Shown: one piece after another, positions 25,505 through 35,424 of the stretch
Numbering within the stretch: the stretch's first letter is position 1
Layout: each line of letters starts with the position of its first letter
Origin: Candidatus Cloacimonadota bacterium
Lineage (GTDB): Bacteria; Cloacimonadota; Cloacimonadia; Cloacimonadales; Cloacimonadaceae
Assembly: GCA_012516855.1 (NCBI GenBank)
Contig: JAAYWB010000033.1
Span: 1-50,103, forward strand
DNA length: 50,103 bases
Direction of reading: 5' to 3'
Notes under the pieces: generated by a model
The model's database searches: none
What the model was told of the DNA's origin: nothing
What the model saw: only the letters and a program-made list of their open reading frames with translations
Position numbers and translations under genes: made by a program

Positions 25505-27193
25505 ATGCGCAAAATCCTGAAGCTGATACTGAGCCCAGTGGAAGCGGCAGCATATTTGCTTGCCGTGTGGAGCCTTTTGGTTCTTTTTCTGGAACCCCTG
25601 ATCAGCTACTATTCAAATTATCAGTTGGTGCAAACCGCCACAGCCTGGGTCAATCTGCTCCTGCTGGCCTTGGCTATCCTTCACCGCCTGTTGCTGAGGG
25701 AAGGACGCGCCATCCCGATTGTGGTGATCTTCGACACGGTTATGTTGGTGGTGGGATTGTTGCTGATGAACTTCAACGCCAGGTTCGTCATTTTCTTCCT
25801 GCTTGTCCGGCAAACTTACTTCATACTGGATTTCATCCTCTTCCGGTTTTCTAGGGGCAGAATCTACAAATGGCTGGCAGACAACCCCCCGGTGACCATG
25901 ATGCTTAGTTTTATCCTGGTGATTCTTATCGGGACCATATTGCTGATGCTGCCTGTGGCATCAACACAAAAAAGAGTGACGCCTTTCGTGAACGCTCTAT
26001 TCACCTCAACCTCAGCAACCTGCGTTACAGGCTTGATAGTCTATGACACCGCAAACTATTTCAGCAGGTTTGGGCAAGTGGTGATCCTGTTGCTGATCCA
26101 GATCGGAGGGTTGGGAATTATGACAGTTTCCACAGCCTTCGCCCTGTTAATGGGCAGAAACATCGATCTGAAGCTCAAGAACGTTATGAGCCAGGTGGTG
26201 GGAGGCACCAACAGAATCAACTTGGCTCAGCTCCTAAAAAACATTTTGCTGGTGACCGGGATAATAGAACTGACAGGAGCAGCGCTGCTTTTCAGCAGGT
26301 TTTATCATCACCATTCGCTGGCCCGGGCGCTTTATCTCTCCATGTTCCACTCGGTTTCAGCCTTTTGCAACGCTGGTTTCGCTCTTTTTTCGGATAATCT
26401 GGTTGGGTTTCGCGACAGCGCTGTGGTAAGCATCGTTATTCCTTTGCTTATCATTTTTGGAGGTTTGGGGTTCTCAGTTATTATCGATCTTTACCGCTAT
26501 TTCTTCAAGCGCGACAATGTGCGGAAACTGACCCTGCACAGCAAGATAGTGCTGGTAACTACCGCATTTCTCATTGTGGGGGGAATGATCTCCTTTTTTG
26601 TGATGGAGTATTACGGCACGATGAAAGGCTTCGGAATCCATCAGCGCTTGCTGAGTTCTTTCTTCCAGTCTGTTACCACGCGCACGGCGGGTTTCAACAC
26701 ACTTGATTTCGGTGCTATGGGTAAAGCGACCCTGTTGGTTAGCATGTTTCTGATGTTCGTCGGCGCTTCGCCAGGCTCCACAGGCGGCGGGATCAAGACT
26801 ACAACTTTTTCCATATTAGGGCTCACGATGGTCTCACTGCTGAAGGGGAGAAGAGATATCAGCGTGTTCAAGCGGCGAATCCCTTCCAGCAATTTCCGGG
26901 AAGCAGCAGGACTGGTATTTCTTTCAGCCTCCCTGGTCTTTTTCATAGTTTTGATACTGTTACTGGTGGAACCCTTACCTTTTGAAAAGATTATGTTCGA
27001 AGTGATTTCAGCTTTCGGCACAGTGGGCCTTTCCACCGGTATCACACCTTCACTTTCCATTCTAGGAAAAATTCTGATAACTCTTCTGATGTACATCGGC
27101 AGGATCGGTCCGCTGACTTTGATCTACGCTTTCGCAGTTAGAAACAGGAAAACCAATATCAATTATGCCGAGGAAAATATAGCTATCGGCTAA
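25505..27193 (+). CDS. ktrB: Potassium uptake protein, TrkH/KtrB family
   Basis: This is the membrane pore subunit for potassium entry. The 562-residue chain has about 130 extra N-terminal residues with about four hydrophobic helices, then four M1-P-M2 repeats. Filter-like segments are TSATCVTGL, FCNAGFALF, TTRTAGFN and FGTVGLSTG; each keeps the single essential glycine. The gene begins just after adk (an alternative GTG lies at 25499). ktrA follows 10 bases later, giving a Ktr-type pair. Confidence 0.9.
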   Translation: MRKILKLILSPVEAAAYLLAVWSLLVLFLEPLISYYSNYQLVQTATAWVNLLLLALAILHRLLLREGRAIPIVVIFDTVMLVVGLLLMNFNARFVIFFLLVRQTYFILDFILFRFSRGRIYKWLADNPPVTMMLSFILVILIGTILLMLPVASTQKRVTPFVNALFTSTSATCVTGLIVYDTANYFSRFGQVVILLLIQIGGLGIMTVSTAFALLMGRNIDLKLKNVMSQVVGGTNRINLAQLLKNILLVTGIIELTGAALLFSRFYHHHSLARALYLSMFHSVSAFCNAGFALFSDNLVGFRDSAVVSIVIPLLIIFGGLGFSVIIDLYRYFFKRDNVRKLTLHSKIVLVTTAFLIVGGMISFFVMEYYGTMKGFGIHQRLLSSFFQSVTTRTAGFNTLDFGAMGKATLLVSMFLMFVGASPGSTGGGIKTTTFSILGLTMVSLLKGRRDISVFKRRIPSSNFREAAGLVFLSASLVFFIVLILLLVEPLPFEKIMFEVISAFGTVGLSTGITPSLSILGKILITLLMYIGRIGPLTLIYAFAVRNRKTNINYAEENIAIG

Positions 27194-27203
27194 GGGAATA
27201 ATT

Positions 27204-27914
27204 ATGGCACGTTACGCGGTAATCGGACTGGGCCGGTTTGGCATGACCGTGGCCACGATCCTGGCAGAGAACGGCATGGAAGTTCTTGCCATCGACAAAA
27301 AACAGGAACTGGTGGATCAAATTAGCAGCAAGGTCGCGCAGGCTGTGTGCACGGACTCCACAGATGAAAACTCTCTGAGGGACATGAATCTGAACGAAGT
27401 TGACGCAGTGATCATGGCTATCGGCAGCAACATCCAGGAATCCATCCTCAGTTGCGCGATTCTCAAGAAAATTGGCGTTGGCATTATCTACGCAAAGATA
27501 GAAAACCATTTGCACGGCCGTATCCTTGAACTGATAGGAGTTAAGCGCACCATCCTGCCCGAAGAGACGGTGGGGTCGCAACTGGCTAATACGCTGATAT
27601 CGAAAAACATCCTGGAGTACTACAATCTAACCAGCGGCCATGTGGTGCTTGAATTGGTCGCGCCCTTGGAATTTGTCGGTAAGTCTCTGCAGGAGTTGGC
27701 TCTGCCCACCGGCAGGGGGATAAATGTGATTGCCATCAAATACAATTACCTGACAGTGACTGACGAGGGCAAGAACAAGGTGGAACAGAGGCTGAATGAC
27801 ATGCCCGGAGCCAATGATGTAATCAACGAAGGGGATGTGATGATGCTAATGGGAAGAAAAAACGCCATCGACTCCCTGATCCGGGACGTCGCGAACAAGA
27901 GGGACCTGCCATGA
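27204..27914 (+). CDS. ktrA: Potassium uptake regulatory subunit, TrkA/KtrA (RCK) family
   Basis: KtrA is the cytoplasmic gating ring of KtrB and senses nucleotides. The 236 residues have an N-terminal Rossmann fold with GLGRFG (7-12) and the acidic residue at the end of the second strand (VLAIDKK), and a C-terminal RCK/TrkA-C domain from about 140. It has only one such pair of domains, as in KtrA and not TrkA. It overlaps the next gene by four bases. Confidence 0.92.
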   Translation: MARYAVIGLGRFGMTVATILAENGMEVLAIDKKQELVDQISSKVAQAVCTDSTDENSLRDMNLNEVDAVIMAIGSNIQESILSCAILKKIGVGIIYAKIENHLHGRILELIGVKRTILPEETVGSQLANTLISKNILEYYNLTSGHVVLELVAPLEFVGKSLQELALPTGRGINVIAIKYNYLTVTDEGKNKVEQRLNDMPGANDVINEGDVMMLMGRKNAIDSLIRDVANKRDLP

Positions 27915-28660
27915 AACACTCTATTAGCAAACGCTATCATCTTGCCATATCCATCCTGCTGGGACTGATCCTGCTGGAGACACTCTTGCTATGGATTATC
28001 ATCAGCCGGAAAACGGATTTGGCCACCATGGTCAATGATCTGCAAACAACCCTGATTGTTTCAGTTTTAGCTATCTTTGTCTGCGGTGTGGTTATTTACA
28101 ACCTTATTCCGGTGATGCTCAGGAAATCCCTGAGCCGCACAGCCAAAATCGTCAGCGAAATTGCCCACGGTAATTACGAGGTGAATATAGATGGCGAACT
28201 GGCAGCCCATGCCGGAGACAGGGATATTGTGCCACTTTTGGAAGGGTTGAAGATAATGTTGCGAAACATCCACGGTTTTGACCAGGCCAAGGAAAACAAG
28301 ATTTACGAGCATGATCAGCGCATCAAACAGATGATCAACCTGCTGCCCCAGGGGGTCCTGATCGCCCTCAATAACGGCGATATCAGCTATTGCAACGACG
28401 CCCTGCGGCGGCGCTACCCCATGTTCAATGAGAGCAACAATATCCAGGACCTGAAGCTGAAAAGTGAATATGACCAGCGAATCTTTCAAAAGATATTCGA
28501 TTCCCTGCGTTACGGCGATAATCTCTATGACAACAGGATACCCGATAACGATTACCAACGCCTGGCCACGCTAAACGGCGCCATCGTGCGCAACGCTAGG
28601 GGCGATTCAATCGGTGGAGTTTATACACTTGTCTTCACGGAGCATGCAAAACAGGATTAA
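27911..28660 (+). CDS. Two-helix membrane protein with HAMP-like and PAS-like regions
   Basis: The 249 residues have membrane helices at about 13-32 and 46-68 with almost no periplasmic loop. A HAMP-like region follows (about 70-125), then a short helical stretch and a PAS-like domain (about 138-245, MINLLPQGVLIALNNGDI). There is no kinase, cyclase or phosphatase domain after it. It looks like the sensing half of a histidine kinase. The ATG overlaps the ktrA stop, which suggests a job linked to potassium transport. The reading is from patterns only; the family is not recognised. Confidence 0.6.
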   Translation: MKHSISKRYHLAISILLGLILLETLLLWIIISRKTDLATMVNDLQTTLIVSVLAIFVCGVVIYNLIPVMLRKSLSRTAKIVSEIAHGNYEVNIDGELAAHAGDRDIVPLLEGLKIMLRNIHGFDQAKENKIYEHDQRIKQMINLLPQGVLIALNNGDISYCNDALRRRYPMFNESNNIQDLKLKSEYDQRIFQKIFDSLRYGDNLYDNRIPDNDYQRLATLNGAIVRNARGDSIGGVYTLVFTEHAKQD

Positions 28661-29675
28661 GGTTGTTTTCGACAAAGACGGGACTGACCGTCTGGACAGA
28701 TACTTGGTAGATCTACGCATCCAAGAGCTATACAGCCGCAGCTTCATCGAGAAGCTGATAGAAGAAGACCGTGTGCTGGTGAACAAGGTCCCGGTTAAGA
28801 AGAGTTATCTGCTTACCAAGGGCGACGAGGTGGATGTATCCCTGCCGGAATTTAAGCCTGCAGAGGTTGTGCCGCAAAACATTCCCCTGGATGTGGTTTA
28901 TGAGGATGACGACATAGCCGTGATCAACAAACCTGCCGGTATGATAGTCCATCCGGGTTACGGGGCATCTGACCAGACGCTGGTGAATGCCATCGTATTC
29001 CGCTGGAGGGAGGACCTTTCCAGAGGTCGGGAAGCCAATCGCCCTGGCATCGTGCACCGGCTTGACCGAGGCACATCCGGTCTGATGGTCATTGCTAAGA
29101 ATGACCCGGTCCAAAGCGCGCTTAACGATATGTTCGCCCAACGCCAGGTGAAAAAAACCTATCTGGCTATAACTTGCGGAATTCCGGACCCAGCCGAGGA
29201 CAGTATTGAAGACAACATCGGCCGTAGCATCAGCAATCCACGCAAGATGTGCGTGACCCCTGAAGGACGATGGTCGCTTACCAACTACAAGGTGATCAAG
29301 TACTTCCATTGCTTCTCGCTGGTGAAGGTATCACTAGAAACAGGAAGGATGCATCAAATCAGAGTGCATTTTGCGCATCGCAACCTGCCTCTTCTGGGAG
29401 ACCTTCTTTACAACACCCGCAGGCAGGTTCATGCCATAGTTCCGGAAAACTATAAACGAAAAGTGACGCAACTGCTCACAACCCATCTGCTGAGACAGGC
29501 TTTGCACGCATGGAGGCTGCAGTTCGTGCAACCAATTTCAGGCAAGCCTCTGGATATCAAGGTAGATCCTCCGCAAGACTTTAATTATACAATGGCCTGG
29601 CTGGAGAATTATTTTGGCATTGACACAGACACCAGGGATTTATTCTCGATCCTAAACGATAATGAAGAATGGTGA
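28644..29675 (+). CDS. rluD: Ribosomal large-subunit pseudouridine synthase, RluD family
   Basis: RluD-type enzymes form pseudouridines in 23S rRNA helix 69 and elsewhere. From ATG 28644 there are 343 residues: an N-terminal S4 domain (LDRYLVDL to about 75) and the catalytic domain with [12 protein letters not shown], whose aspartate is the nucleophile, and later [15 protein letters not shown]. The start overlaps the PAS protein gene by 17 bases; GGAG sits close to the ATG. A GTG at 28614 is also possible. Whether it is RluD or RluC/A-like cannot be settled. Confidence 0.88.
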   Translation: MQNRIKVVFDKDGTDRLDRYLVDLRIQELYSRSFIEKLIEEDRVLVNKVPVKKSYLLTKGDEVDVSLPEFKPAEVVPQNIPLDVVYEDDDIAVINKPAGMIVHPGYGASDQTLVNAIVFRWREDLSRGREANRPGIVHRLDRGTSGLMVIAKNDPVQSALNDMFAQRQVKKTYLAITCGIPDPAEDSIEDNIGRSISNPRKMCVTPEGRWSLTNYKVIKYFHCFSLVKVSLETGRMHQIRVHFAHRNLPLLGDLLYNTRRQVHAIVPENYKRKVTQLLTTHLLRQALHAWRLQFVQPISGKPLDIKVDPPQDFNYTMAWLENYFGIDTDTRDLFSILNDNEEW

Positions 29676-29677
29676 AA

Positions 29678-30901
29678 ATGACTGAAGTAAAAGGCGACAG
29701 CCCTTTTTGCACGATTGCTGAAGCCATCCAGATCATCGCGGATGGCGGAATGCTGATCGTGGTTGATGACGAGAACCGTGAAAATGAAGGTGACCTGGTA
29801 ATGGCGGCGGACGCTATCACAGCTTCACAAGTGAATTTCATGATTTCCCAATGCAAAGGGTTGCTCTGCGTACCCATGGAAGCCGAATCCCTCAAACGTC
29901 TGGACCTTCCTCTAATGACGCGAAACAGCACTGATCGCCACGGTACCAAATTCACCATCACAGTGGACGTTAAGGAAGGCACTACCACGGGAATTTCAGC
30001 ATCCGAGCGGGCCAAGACCATAATCGCCCTGGCTTCACCCGACAGCAGGGCTGATGATTTCATGCGGCCAGGTCACATCTTTCCGCTCTGGGCTGAAACC
30101 GGGGGTGTGCTTAAACGGGCGGGGCATACCGAAGCAGCTGTGGACCTGGTTAAATTGGCCGGACGTGCGCCGGTTGGAGCGATTTGTGAAATAATCCGCG
30201 AAGATGGGGAAATGGCCCGTCTCGACGACCTGATCCCTTTTGCCACAAAATACGGGTTGAAGATCATCACTATAGCGGAGCTGATCCGCTACCGCCGCCA
30301 CCGCGAAAAGCTGGTGGAGTGCGTATCCCAAGCCAAACTTCCCACACCCTACGGTGACTTCGACATCCTTACCTATGTGAGCACCGTGTCTGAGGAATAT
30401 CACCTCGCCCTGGTGCTGGGAGAGATAAAGGCGGAGGCGGAAGTGCTTGTGCGCGTGCATTCAGAATGCCTCACCGGTGATGCACTACACTCACTGCGTT
30501 GTGATTGTGGCGAGCAGCTGAAGCGTTCATTCGAGCTTATCTCCGAGGCCGGAACCGGCGTGATCCTCTACATGCGCCAGGAGGGTAGGGGCATCGGCCT
30601 GGTTAACAAGCTGCGTGCCTATCATCTTCAGGATGAGGGACTGGACACAGTGGAAGCCAATCTGGACCTCGGTTTTCCCGCTGATCTGCGTGATTACGGG
30701 ATTGGGGCCCAGATCCTCAAGGACATCGGCCTGAAAAAGATACGCCTGCTCACCAACAATCCTAAAAAGATTGTTGGCCTGCAGGGCTACGGACTTCAGA
30801 TTATTGAAAGAGTATCGATAGAGGTAGCCGCGCGCGAAACCAATCTGGAATACCTTCAAACGAAGAAGAAAAAGATGGGGCACATCCTGAATCATGTTTA
30901 A
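29678..30901 (+). CDS. ribBA: Bifunctional DHBP synthase / GTP cyclohydrolase II
   Basis: RibBA performs the two entry steps of riboflavin synthesis. The N-terminal half (to about 205) is the DHBP synthase with [12 protein letters not shown] and RPGHIFPL. The C-terminal half is GTP cyclohydrolase II with zinc cysteines in [18 protein letters not shown], the GTP site RQEGRGIG and [12 protein letters not shown]. The full gene also has an in-frame ATG at 29669 that would overlap rluD. No FMN riboswitch can stand upstream because the gene abuts rluD. Confidence 0.95.
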   Translation: MTEVKGDSPFCTIAEAIQIIADGGMLIVVDDENRENEGDLVMAADAITASQVNFMISQCKGLLCVPMEAESLKRLDLPLMTRNSTDRHGTKFTITVDVKEGTTTGISASERAKTIIALASPDSRADDFMRPGHIFPLWAETGGVLKRAGHTEAAVDLVKLAGRAPVGAICEIIREDGEMARLDDLIPFATKYGLKIITIAELIRYRRHREKLVECVSQAKLPTPYGDFDILTYVSTVSEEYHLALVLGEIKAEAEVLVRVHSECLTGDALHSLRCDCGEQLKRSFELISEAGTGVILYMRQEGRGIGLVNKLRAYHLQDEGLDTVEANLDLGFPADLRDYGIGAQILKDIGLKKIRLLTNNPKKIVGLQGYGLQIIERVSIEVAARETNLEYLQTKKKKMGHILNHV

Positions 30902-30937
30902 ACCAAGTTTTAAGCGTCTCTTGACTGAGGAGGTCAG

Positions 30938-31516
30938 ATGCTGTTTCTAAAATCACTGCTGTTTATAGTGTTGAACGTTGGTGTCGGCCTGCTGCTGGTC
31001 TATTTTGCCAAGTGGTTTCTGTTCAATTCCACTCAACGCAAGATCTTTGGGGTCAGAAATCCCCTTACACCAGGTTTTGTTGTTCGCAAGCGAGATTGGG
31101 TTTTCAATAAAGCCCGCGACTTATTGCATGATTATTTGGAACAGGCCGGCAACCCCCAGGCCAATACCGGCTATCTTTACAACCTTGAAGAGCAGATTCA
31201 GCAAAAGGTTTGGGAGCAAACCTCCTTCGTGGACGATTGGCCTCTGCTGCCCGGCGGATTAAAGGAAAGTATCCGCAACACCGTTTCCAACGCCGTGCGC
31301 GGCATTGCCAGCAAGATCCTGCGCAAAACCGTGCCCCACTTACTGGAGCATTGGCGCATCGAACACCGCATAGACGAATATGACGAGCAGTTCAACCTGG
31401 AGTTTTTTTATAAATACTTCCGCCAATACCTTTATGTGCCGCTACTTAAGATTGTGGCAGGTATAAACCTGGTCTTCGGAATCTTGAACATGATCTTGTT
31501 CCTGATCTTGGCTTGA
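30938..31516 (+). CDS. Membrane protein resembling DUF445
   Basis: The 192 residues have an N-terminal membrane helix (about 4-26) and one at the C-terminus (about 170-191). Between them are amphipathic helices. The segment NPLTPGFVVRKRDWV resembles the TPG-x-x-x-x-R-R phrase of DUF445 proteins, and the hairpin shape of two end helices also fits, but the chain is about half the usual length. GAGGAGG precedes the ATG. Function unknown; it lies between ribBA and lon. Confidence 0.55.
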   Translation: MLFLKSLLFIVLNVGVGLLLVYFAKWFLFNSTQRKIFGVRNPLTPGFVVRKRDWVFNKARDLLHDYLEQAGNPQANTGYLYNLEEQIQQKVWEQTSFVDDWPLLPGGLKESIRNTVSNAVRGIASKILRKTVPHLLEHWRIEHRIDEYDEQFNLEFFYKYFRQYLYVPLLKIVAGINLVFGILNMILFLILA

Positions 31517-31534
31517 GGCACCTGCAGAGTTATA

Positions 31535-31564
31535 TTGTCTGTGTATCCCAGCCTTGTTTGTAAT
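31535..31564 (+). promoter_or_regulatory. Candidate promoter of lon
   Basis: TTGTCT (31535-31540), an 18-base spacer and TGTAAT (31559-31564, five of six matches). No CIRCE element is near, so lon is not an HrcA target here. Confidence 0.4.
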
Positions 31565-31614
31565 TCATTCTGCTGGGGACATTACGATTTATGTTTGATC
31601 AGGAGCGCAACATA

Positions 31615-33969
31615 ATGGAAGAACAAAACAGCCGGATCCCCAGAACCTTGCCGGTGCTGCACATCAACAACGTGGTGATGTTTCCGCACCTGCTGATGCC
31701 TCTGGTGGTAACCGACGAAGAATCCAGACTGGTCATCGACCATGCTTTGGCACACGATAAAACCATGGCCTTTTTCCTGGATCGTGAAAAAAAAGGTCCC
31801 AGCGACATAGGCCTGAATGAGATTGGCACAGCCGTATCCATACTCCGGATGCTGCGCAATCAGGACGGATCTATCAGCCTTCTGCTGCAGGGAACCTCCA
31901 GAGTCCGCCTTCAGCGCACTGTGCAGAGGGAACCCTTCGTCATGGTGGATGTGGAAACTGTGCATGAACAAATTGAGGAAGACACAGAAATCCATGCCTA
32001 TCGCACAATAGCCATCGAGCTGATGGAAAAGATAGCCTCTGAAAGCACAATCCTGAACAATGAGATGATCGCGGGCCTCAGCAACGTCAAACAATCCGGA
32101 CGGGTGGCAGATATCATAGCGGGAAACCTCGACCTCCAGATCGAAGACCGCCAGATAATCCTGGAAACCATCGACCTCAAGAAACGCTTCAAACACCTGA
32201 ACAACTGTCTGGCTGAGATGATTCGCCAGATGCGGCTGGAAAACGCCATCCGCAGCAACATCCAGTTGGAGATGAGCGAAGATCAGCGTCGTTACTACCT
32301 GCGCGAACAAATGGACGTCATCCGCAAGGAACTGGGCGAAAGCGACGAGGTGAGCAAAGAGGTCCTCAAATGGAAAGAGCTCATCGAGAAAAACAAGCTG
32401 CCGGATTATGTGGAGGAAGTGGCTTTCGAGGAACTTGACCGCCTGGCCACAATGCAACCTGCCGCCAGCGAATATGCCGTGGTGAGGAACTATCTGGACT
32501 GGATAGTGAATATGCCCTGGACCACCTACAGCAAGGACAGGCTGGATTTGGTCAAGATCGAAAAGATCCTCACCCAAGACCACTATGGCCTGGCCAAGCC
32601 CAAGGAACGCGTGCTTGAATACATAGCTGTGAAAAAGCTGAAGGGCAGCCTCAAAGGCCCTATTCTCTGTTTTGTAGGGCCACCGGGCACTGGCAAGACC
32701 TCGATCGGACAATCTGTCGCCCGGGCCCTCAAGCGCAAGTTTATCCGCATGTCTTTAGGCGGAATTCATGATGAAGCTGAGATTCGCGGCCACCGCCGCA
32801 CCTACATTGGCGCCATGCCCGGCAAGATTATGATGGAGATTAAACGCCAAAGCACCGCCAACCCCGTTTTCATGCTGGACGAGATCGACAAGCTGGGCCG
32901 TGATTTTCGCGGAGATCCAGCCTCAGCCCTGCTTGAAGTGCTTGATCCAGAACAGAACCACAGCTTTGTGGACAACTATCTGAATCTGCCTTTCGACCTT
33001 TCCGAAGTGATGTTCATCACCACAGCAAACTCGCTGGACACCATCCCTCCAGCCCTTCGCGACAGGATGGAGATCATAGAATTCACCAGCTACCTTGAAA
33101 ATGACAAGGTGCAGATAGCCCGCCATTACCTGATTCCCAAGGAAAAAGACGCCAACGGGCTGAAGGAATACAAGATCACTTTCCACAAATCTGCGCTGCA
33201 GGAACTGATCCGCTATTATGTGCGGGAAGCCGGGGTGCGCAATCTGCAAAGGCGTATTGGATCCATCTACCGCAAAATAGCCCGGCAAGTTGCTTCCGGG
33301 GATGTCCATCCCCGGGTGATCAATGCCAAATCCGTAAAGGATTACCTGGGGCCCCGCAAATTTAGTTTGGAACTGGCCAACCGCAAACCAGAGGAGGGCA
33401 TCGCCACCGGCCTTGCCTGGACCAGTTACGGCGGGGAAATCTTGTTTTGCGAAACTACCCGGATGCCAGGTAAAGGAACGATCATCCTAACCGGTCTGTT
33501 GGGTGAAGTGATGAAAGAATCAGCCAGGATCGCCCTCAGCCATCTGAAGGCAAATCACCAAAAATACGGTATCGAACCCCGTGAATTGGAAAAATATGAC
33601 ATCCACATCCATTTCCCCGCTGGCGCCGTGCCCAAGGACGGTCCCTCAGCCGGAATCACCCTCACCACAGCTTTGGCATCGCTATTCACCGGTCGCAAGG
33701 TGAGACACGATCTGGCCATGACCGGCGAAATCACCCTCACCGGCAAGGTTCTGGGCATCGGCGGGCTCAAGGAAAAAGTGCTGGCCGCCAAACGCGCTGG
33801 CATCACCCAACTCATCCTTCCCCGCGAAAACGAGGAAACCATCAGCGATTTTCCCCGGGACATCCTGGAAGGAATGGAAATCACTTGGGTGGACAGTGTT
33901 AAGGATGTGCTGGACATGGTGCTGATGGCCAAACCCGCACCCAAGGCCGGTAAGCCAGCCCAAACTTGA
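31615..33969 (+). CDS. lon: ATP-dependent protease Lon (LonA type)
   Basis: Lon degrades misfolded and regulatory proteins in the cytoplasm. From ATG 31615 the protein has 784 residues; AGGAG lies nine bases upstream, while the ATG at 31591 lacks a ribosome site. The N-terminal substrate domain begins with LPVLHINNVVMFP. The AAA+ domain has Walker A GPPGTGKTS and Walker B VFMLDEIDK. The protease domain has the catalytic serine in PKDGPSAG and the lysine in GIGGLKEKVLAAKRAG. The stop overlaps the following gene (TGATG). Confidence 0.97.
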   Translation: MEEQNSRIPRTLPVLHINNVVMFPHLLMPLVVTDEESRLVIDHALAHDKTMAFFLDREKKGPSDIGLNEIGTAVSILRMLRNQDGSISLLLQGTSRVRLQRTVQREPFVMVDVETVHEQIEEDTEIHAYRTIAIELMEKIASESTILNNEMIAGLSNVKQSGRVADIIAGNLDLQIEDRQIILETIDLKKRFKHLNNCLAEMIRQMRLENAIRSNIQLEMSEDQRRYYLREQMDVIRKELGESDEVSKEVLKWKELIEKNKLPDYVEEVAFEELDRLATMQPAASEYAVVRNYLDWIVNMPWTTYSKDRLDLVKIEKILTQDHYGLAKPKERVLEYIAVKKLKGSLKGPILCFVGPPGTGKTSIGQSVARALKRKFIRMSLGGIHDEAEIRGHRRTYIGAMPGKIMMEIKRQSTANPVFMLDEIDKLGRDFRGDPASALLEVLDPEQNHSFVDNYLNLPFDLSEVMFITTANSLDTIPPALRDRMEIIEFTSYLENDKVQIARHYLIPKEKDANGLKEYKITFHKSALQELIRYYVREAGVRNLQRRIGSIYRKIARQVASGDVHPRVINAKSVKDYLGPRKFSLELANRKPEEGIATGLAWTSYGGEILFCETTRMPGKGTIILTGLLGEVMKESARIALSHLKANHQKYGIEPRELEKYDIHIHFPAGAVPKDGPSAGITLTTALASLFTGRKVRHDLAMTGEITLTGKVLGIGGLKEKVLAAKRAGITQLILPRENEETISDFPRDILEGMEITWVDSVKDVLDMVLMAKPAPKAGKPAQT

Positions 33970-35411
33970 TGGACCGCTTCCCGAACATCCTCATTCTGCT
34001 TGATTTGCCGAGGGATTTCATACCCAAGGCCGAGTTTGTGCTGAGGACGTTCTGCAACATCCTGCGCCTGAACCCACAATTCACATACGGAGAGAGGATT
34101 GAAGGGGTTCATCTTTATTACGGGCCGGAAAGCGAACGCGCCTATCCAATAAAGATCCACTTTGATCCCGCCACTCCTGATTTTTTCAACCGATTGGAGC
34201 TTTATCCCCTGGACCGAGTGGATTTCTGCCTCTATCAGAAGGAATACATACCCTTCCTATTCTCCCAGCCCGGGGCGATTTTCGCCATCGGCGCGCAATC
34301 CATGACATTCCGCAAGGACATCGTGGCCAGCGCTTTCTACTTCCTAACCTGCTGGCACGAATACATTCTCAGCCGCCACGGTGAACAGCGAGGACGGGTT
34401 GATTACTTTGAATCGCTGCAATACCGATGGGATTTTACAGATATTCCCGTGGTCGATGTCTATTGCCAGATGCTACTCTACGCCATGGAAAGAGCATTGC
34501 CTCAATTCATCCGCGAAATCGTTTGGAATGAGGAAAACCGTTTCTGCATATCGCTTTCCCACGATGTGGATTATTGGAACTACTGGGCTGGAACACAGAA
34601 GGTTGACACCCTCAAATACAACCTCCGCACTTGGTACAAACGCCCTGTTACCGCCACATTTAAAATCCTCGGCCACACCCTCCATAAAAACCTGATCCAC
34701 AATCCCCGCCGCCAAATCCGCTGGATCGTGCAGAAGGAAAGGAACCTCGGGGTTAAGGCCACCTGGTTTCTCTTTGGCAAGGGCGATTTTAAGGACAAAC
34801 GCCAAAACTACATATCCAACCCCAAGGTGCTGAGGCGGCTCAAAGAATTGCTGGCCGGTGAGGAAGTGGGACTGCATGGCAGTCCGGAATCAGCTTTCGA
34901 CGAGGAAGTCCTCCGAGCAGAGATGGACCGTCTGGTCAAAGCGGGATTTGAGGTGCGCGGATACCGATCCCATTACCTCCATTTCGATTATCAGAAGAGC
35001 TTCCGCATTCTCGAAAACGCCGGAATCCTCTACGATTCGACCCTCGGCTACTGGGAAAACATCGGCTTCCGGGCGGGGATATCCTTTCCCTTTTATCCCT
35101 TCAACATAGAGGAAAACCGTCCCTTCAGGGTGCTGGAGATACCTCTCATCGTGATGGACACAACCCTCCACTCCAAAAAAGCCATGAACATGAATCCGCT
35201 GGCGGCCAGATTAACCCTGCGCCGTTTGATCGACATGGCGGACAAATATCAGTCCCATCTGTCTCTGCTCTGGCACAATGTAACCTTTGACCCCATAGAT
35301 TTTCCCCTCTGGGCTGGAGTTTACTGGAGTACCCTGCGCCATGCCATCAGCAAAGGCGGCTGGATCACCTCCCTGCACGATATCTGGACAGAATGGACCT
35401 ATTTCGACTGA
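33969..35411 (+). CDS. Polysaccharide deacetylase-like protein (NodB-type fold)
   Basis: The 480 residues have an unassigned N-terminal half (1-200) and a C-terminal half like the polysaccharide deacetylases of carbohydrate esterase family 4. The motif LSHDVDYW (about 198-205) matches the TFDDG-type metal motif, the HxxxH-like motif appears as GLHGSPESAF, and the end has SLLWHNVTF and ITSLHDIW. No signal peptide is seen, so it may act in the cytoplasm, as similar proteins near surface-polysaccharide genes do. The ATG overlaps the lon stop and may be translated by coupling. The substrate is unknown. Confidence 0.75.
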   Translation: MDRFPNILILLDLPRDFIPKAEFVLRTFCNILRLNPQFTYGERIEGVHLYYGPESERAYPIKIHFDPATPDFFNRLELYPLDRVDFCLYQKEYIPFLFSQPGAIFAIGAQSMTFRKDIVASAFYFLTCWHEYILSRHGEQRGRVDYFESLQYRWDFTDIPVVDVYCQMLLYAMERALPQFIREIVWNEENRFCISLSHDVDYWNYWAGTQKVDTLKYNLRTWYKRPVTATFKILGHTLHKNLIHNPRRQIRWIVQKERNLGVKATWFLFGKGDFKDKRQNYISNPKVLRRLKELLAGEEVGLHGSPESAFDEEVLRAEMDRLVKAGFEVRGYRSHYLHFDYQKSFRILENAGILYDSTLGYWENIGFRAGISFPFYPFNIEENRPFRVLEIPLIVMDTTLHSKKAMNMNPLAARLTLRRLIDMADKYQSHLSLLWHNVTFDPIDFPLWAGVYWSTLRHAISKGGWITSLHDIWTEWTYFD

Positions 35412-35424
35412 CCAAGGAAAACCC

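Noticed and set aside
29600-29680. FMN riboswitch before ribBA
   Set aside because: rluD runs up to the ribBA start, leaving no leader; no FMN-box sequence was noticed.
31582-32712. 376-codon minus-strand frame opposite lon
   Set aside because: Antisense shadow of lon, rich in His, Phe and Val.
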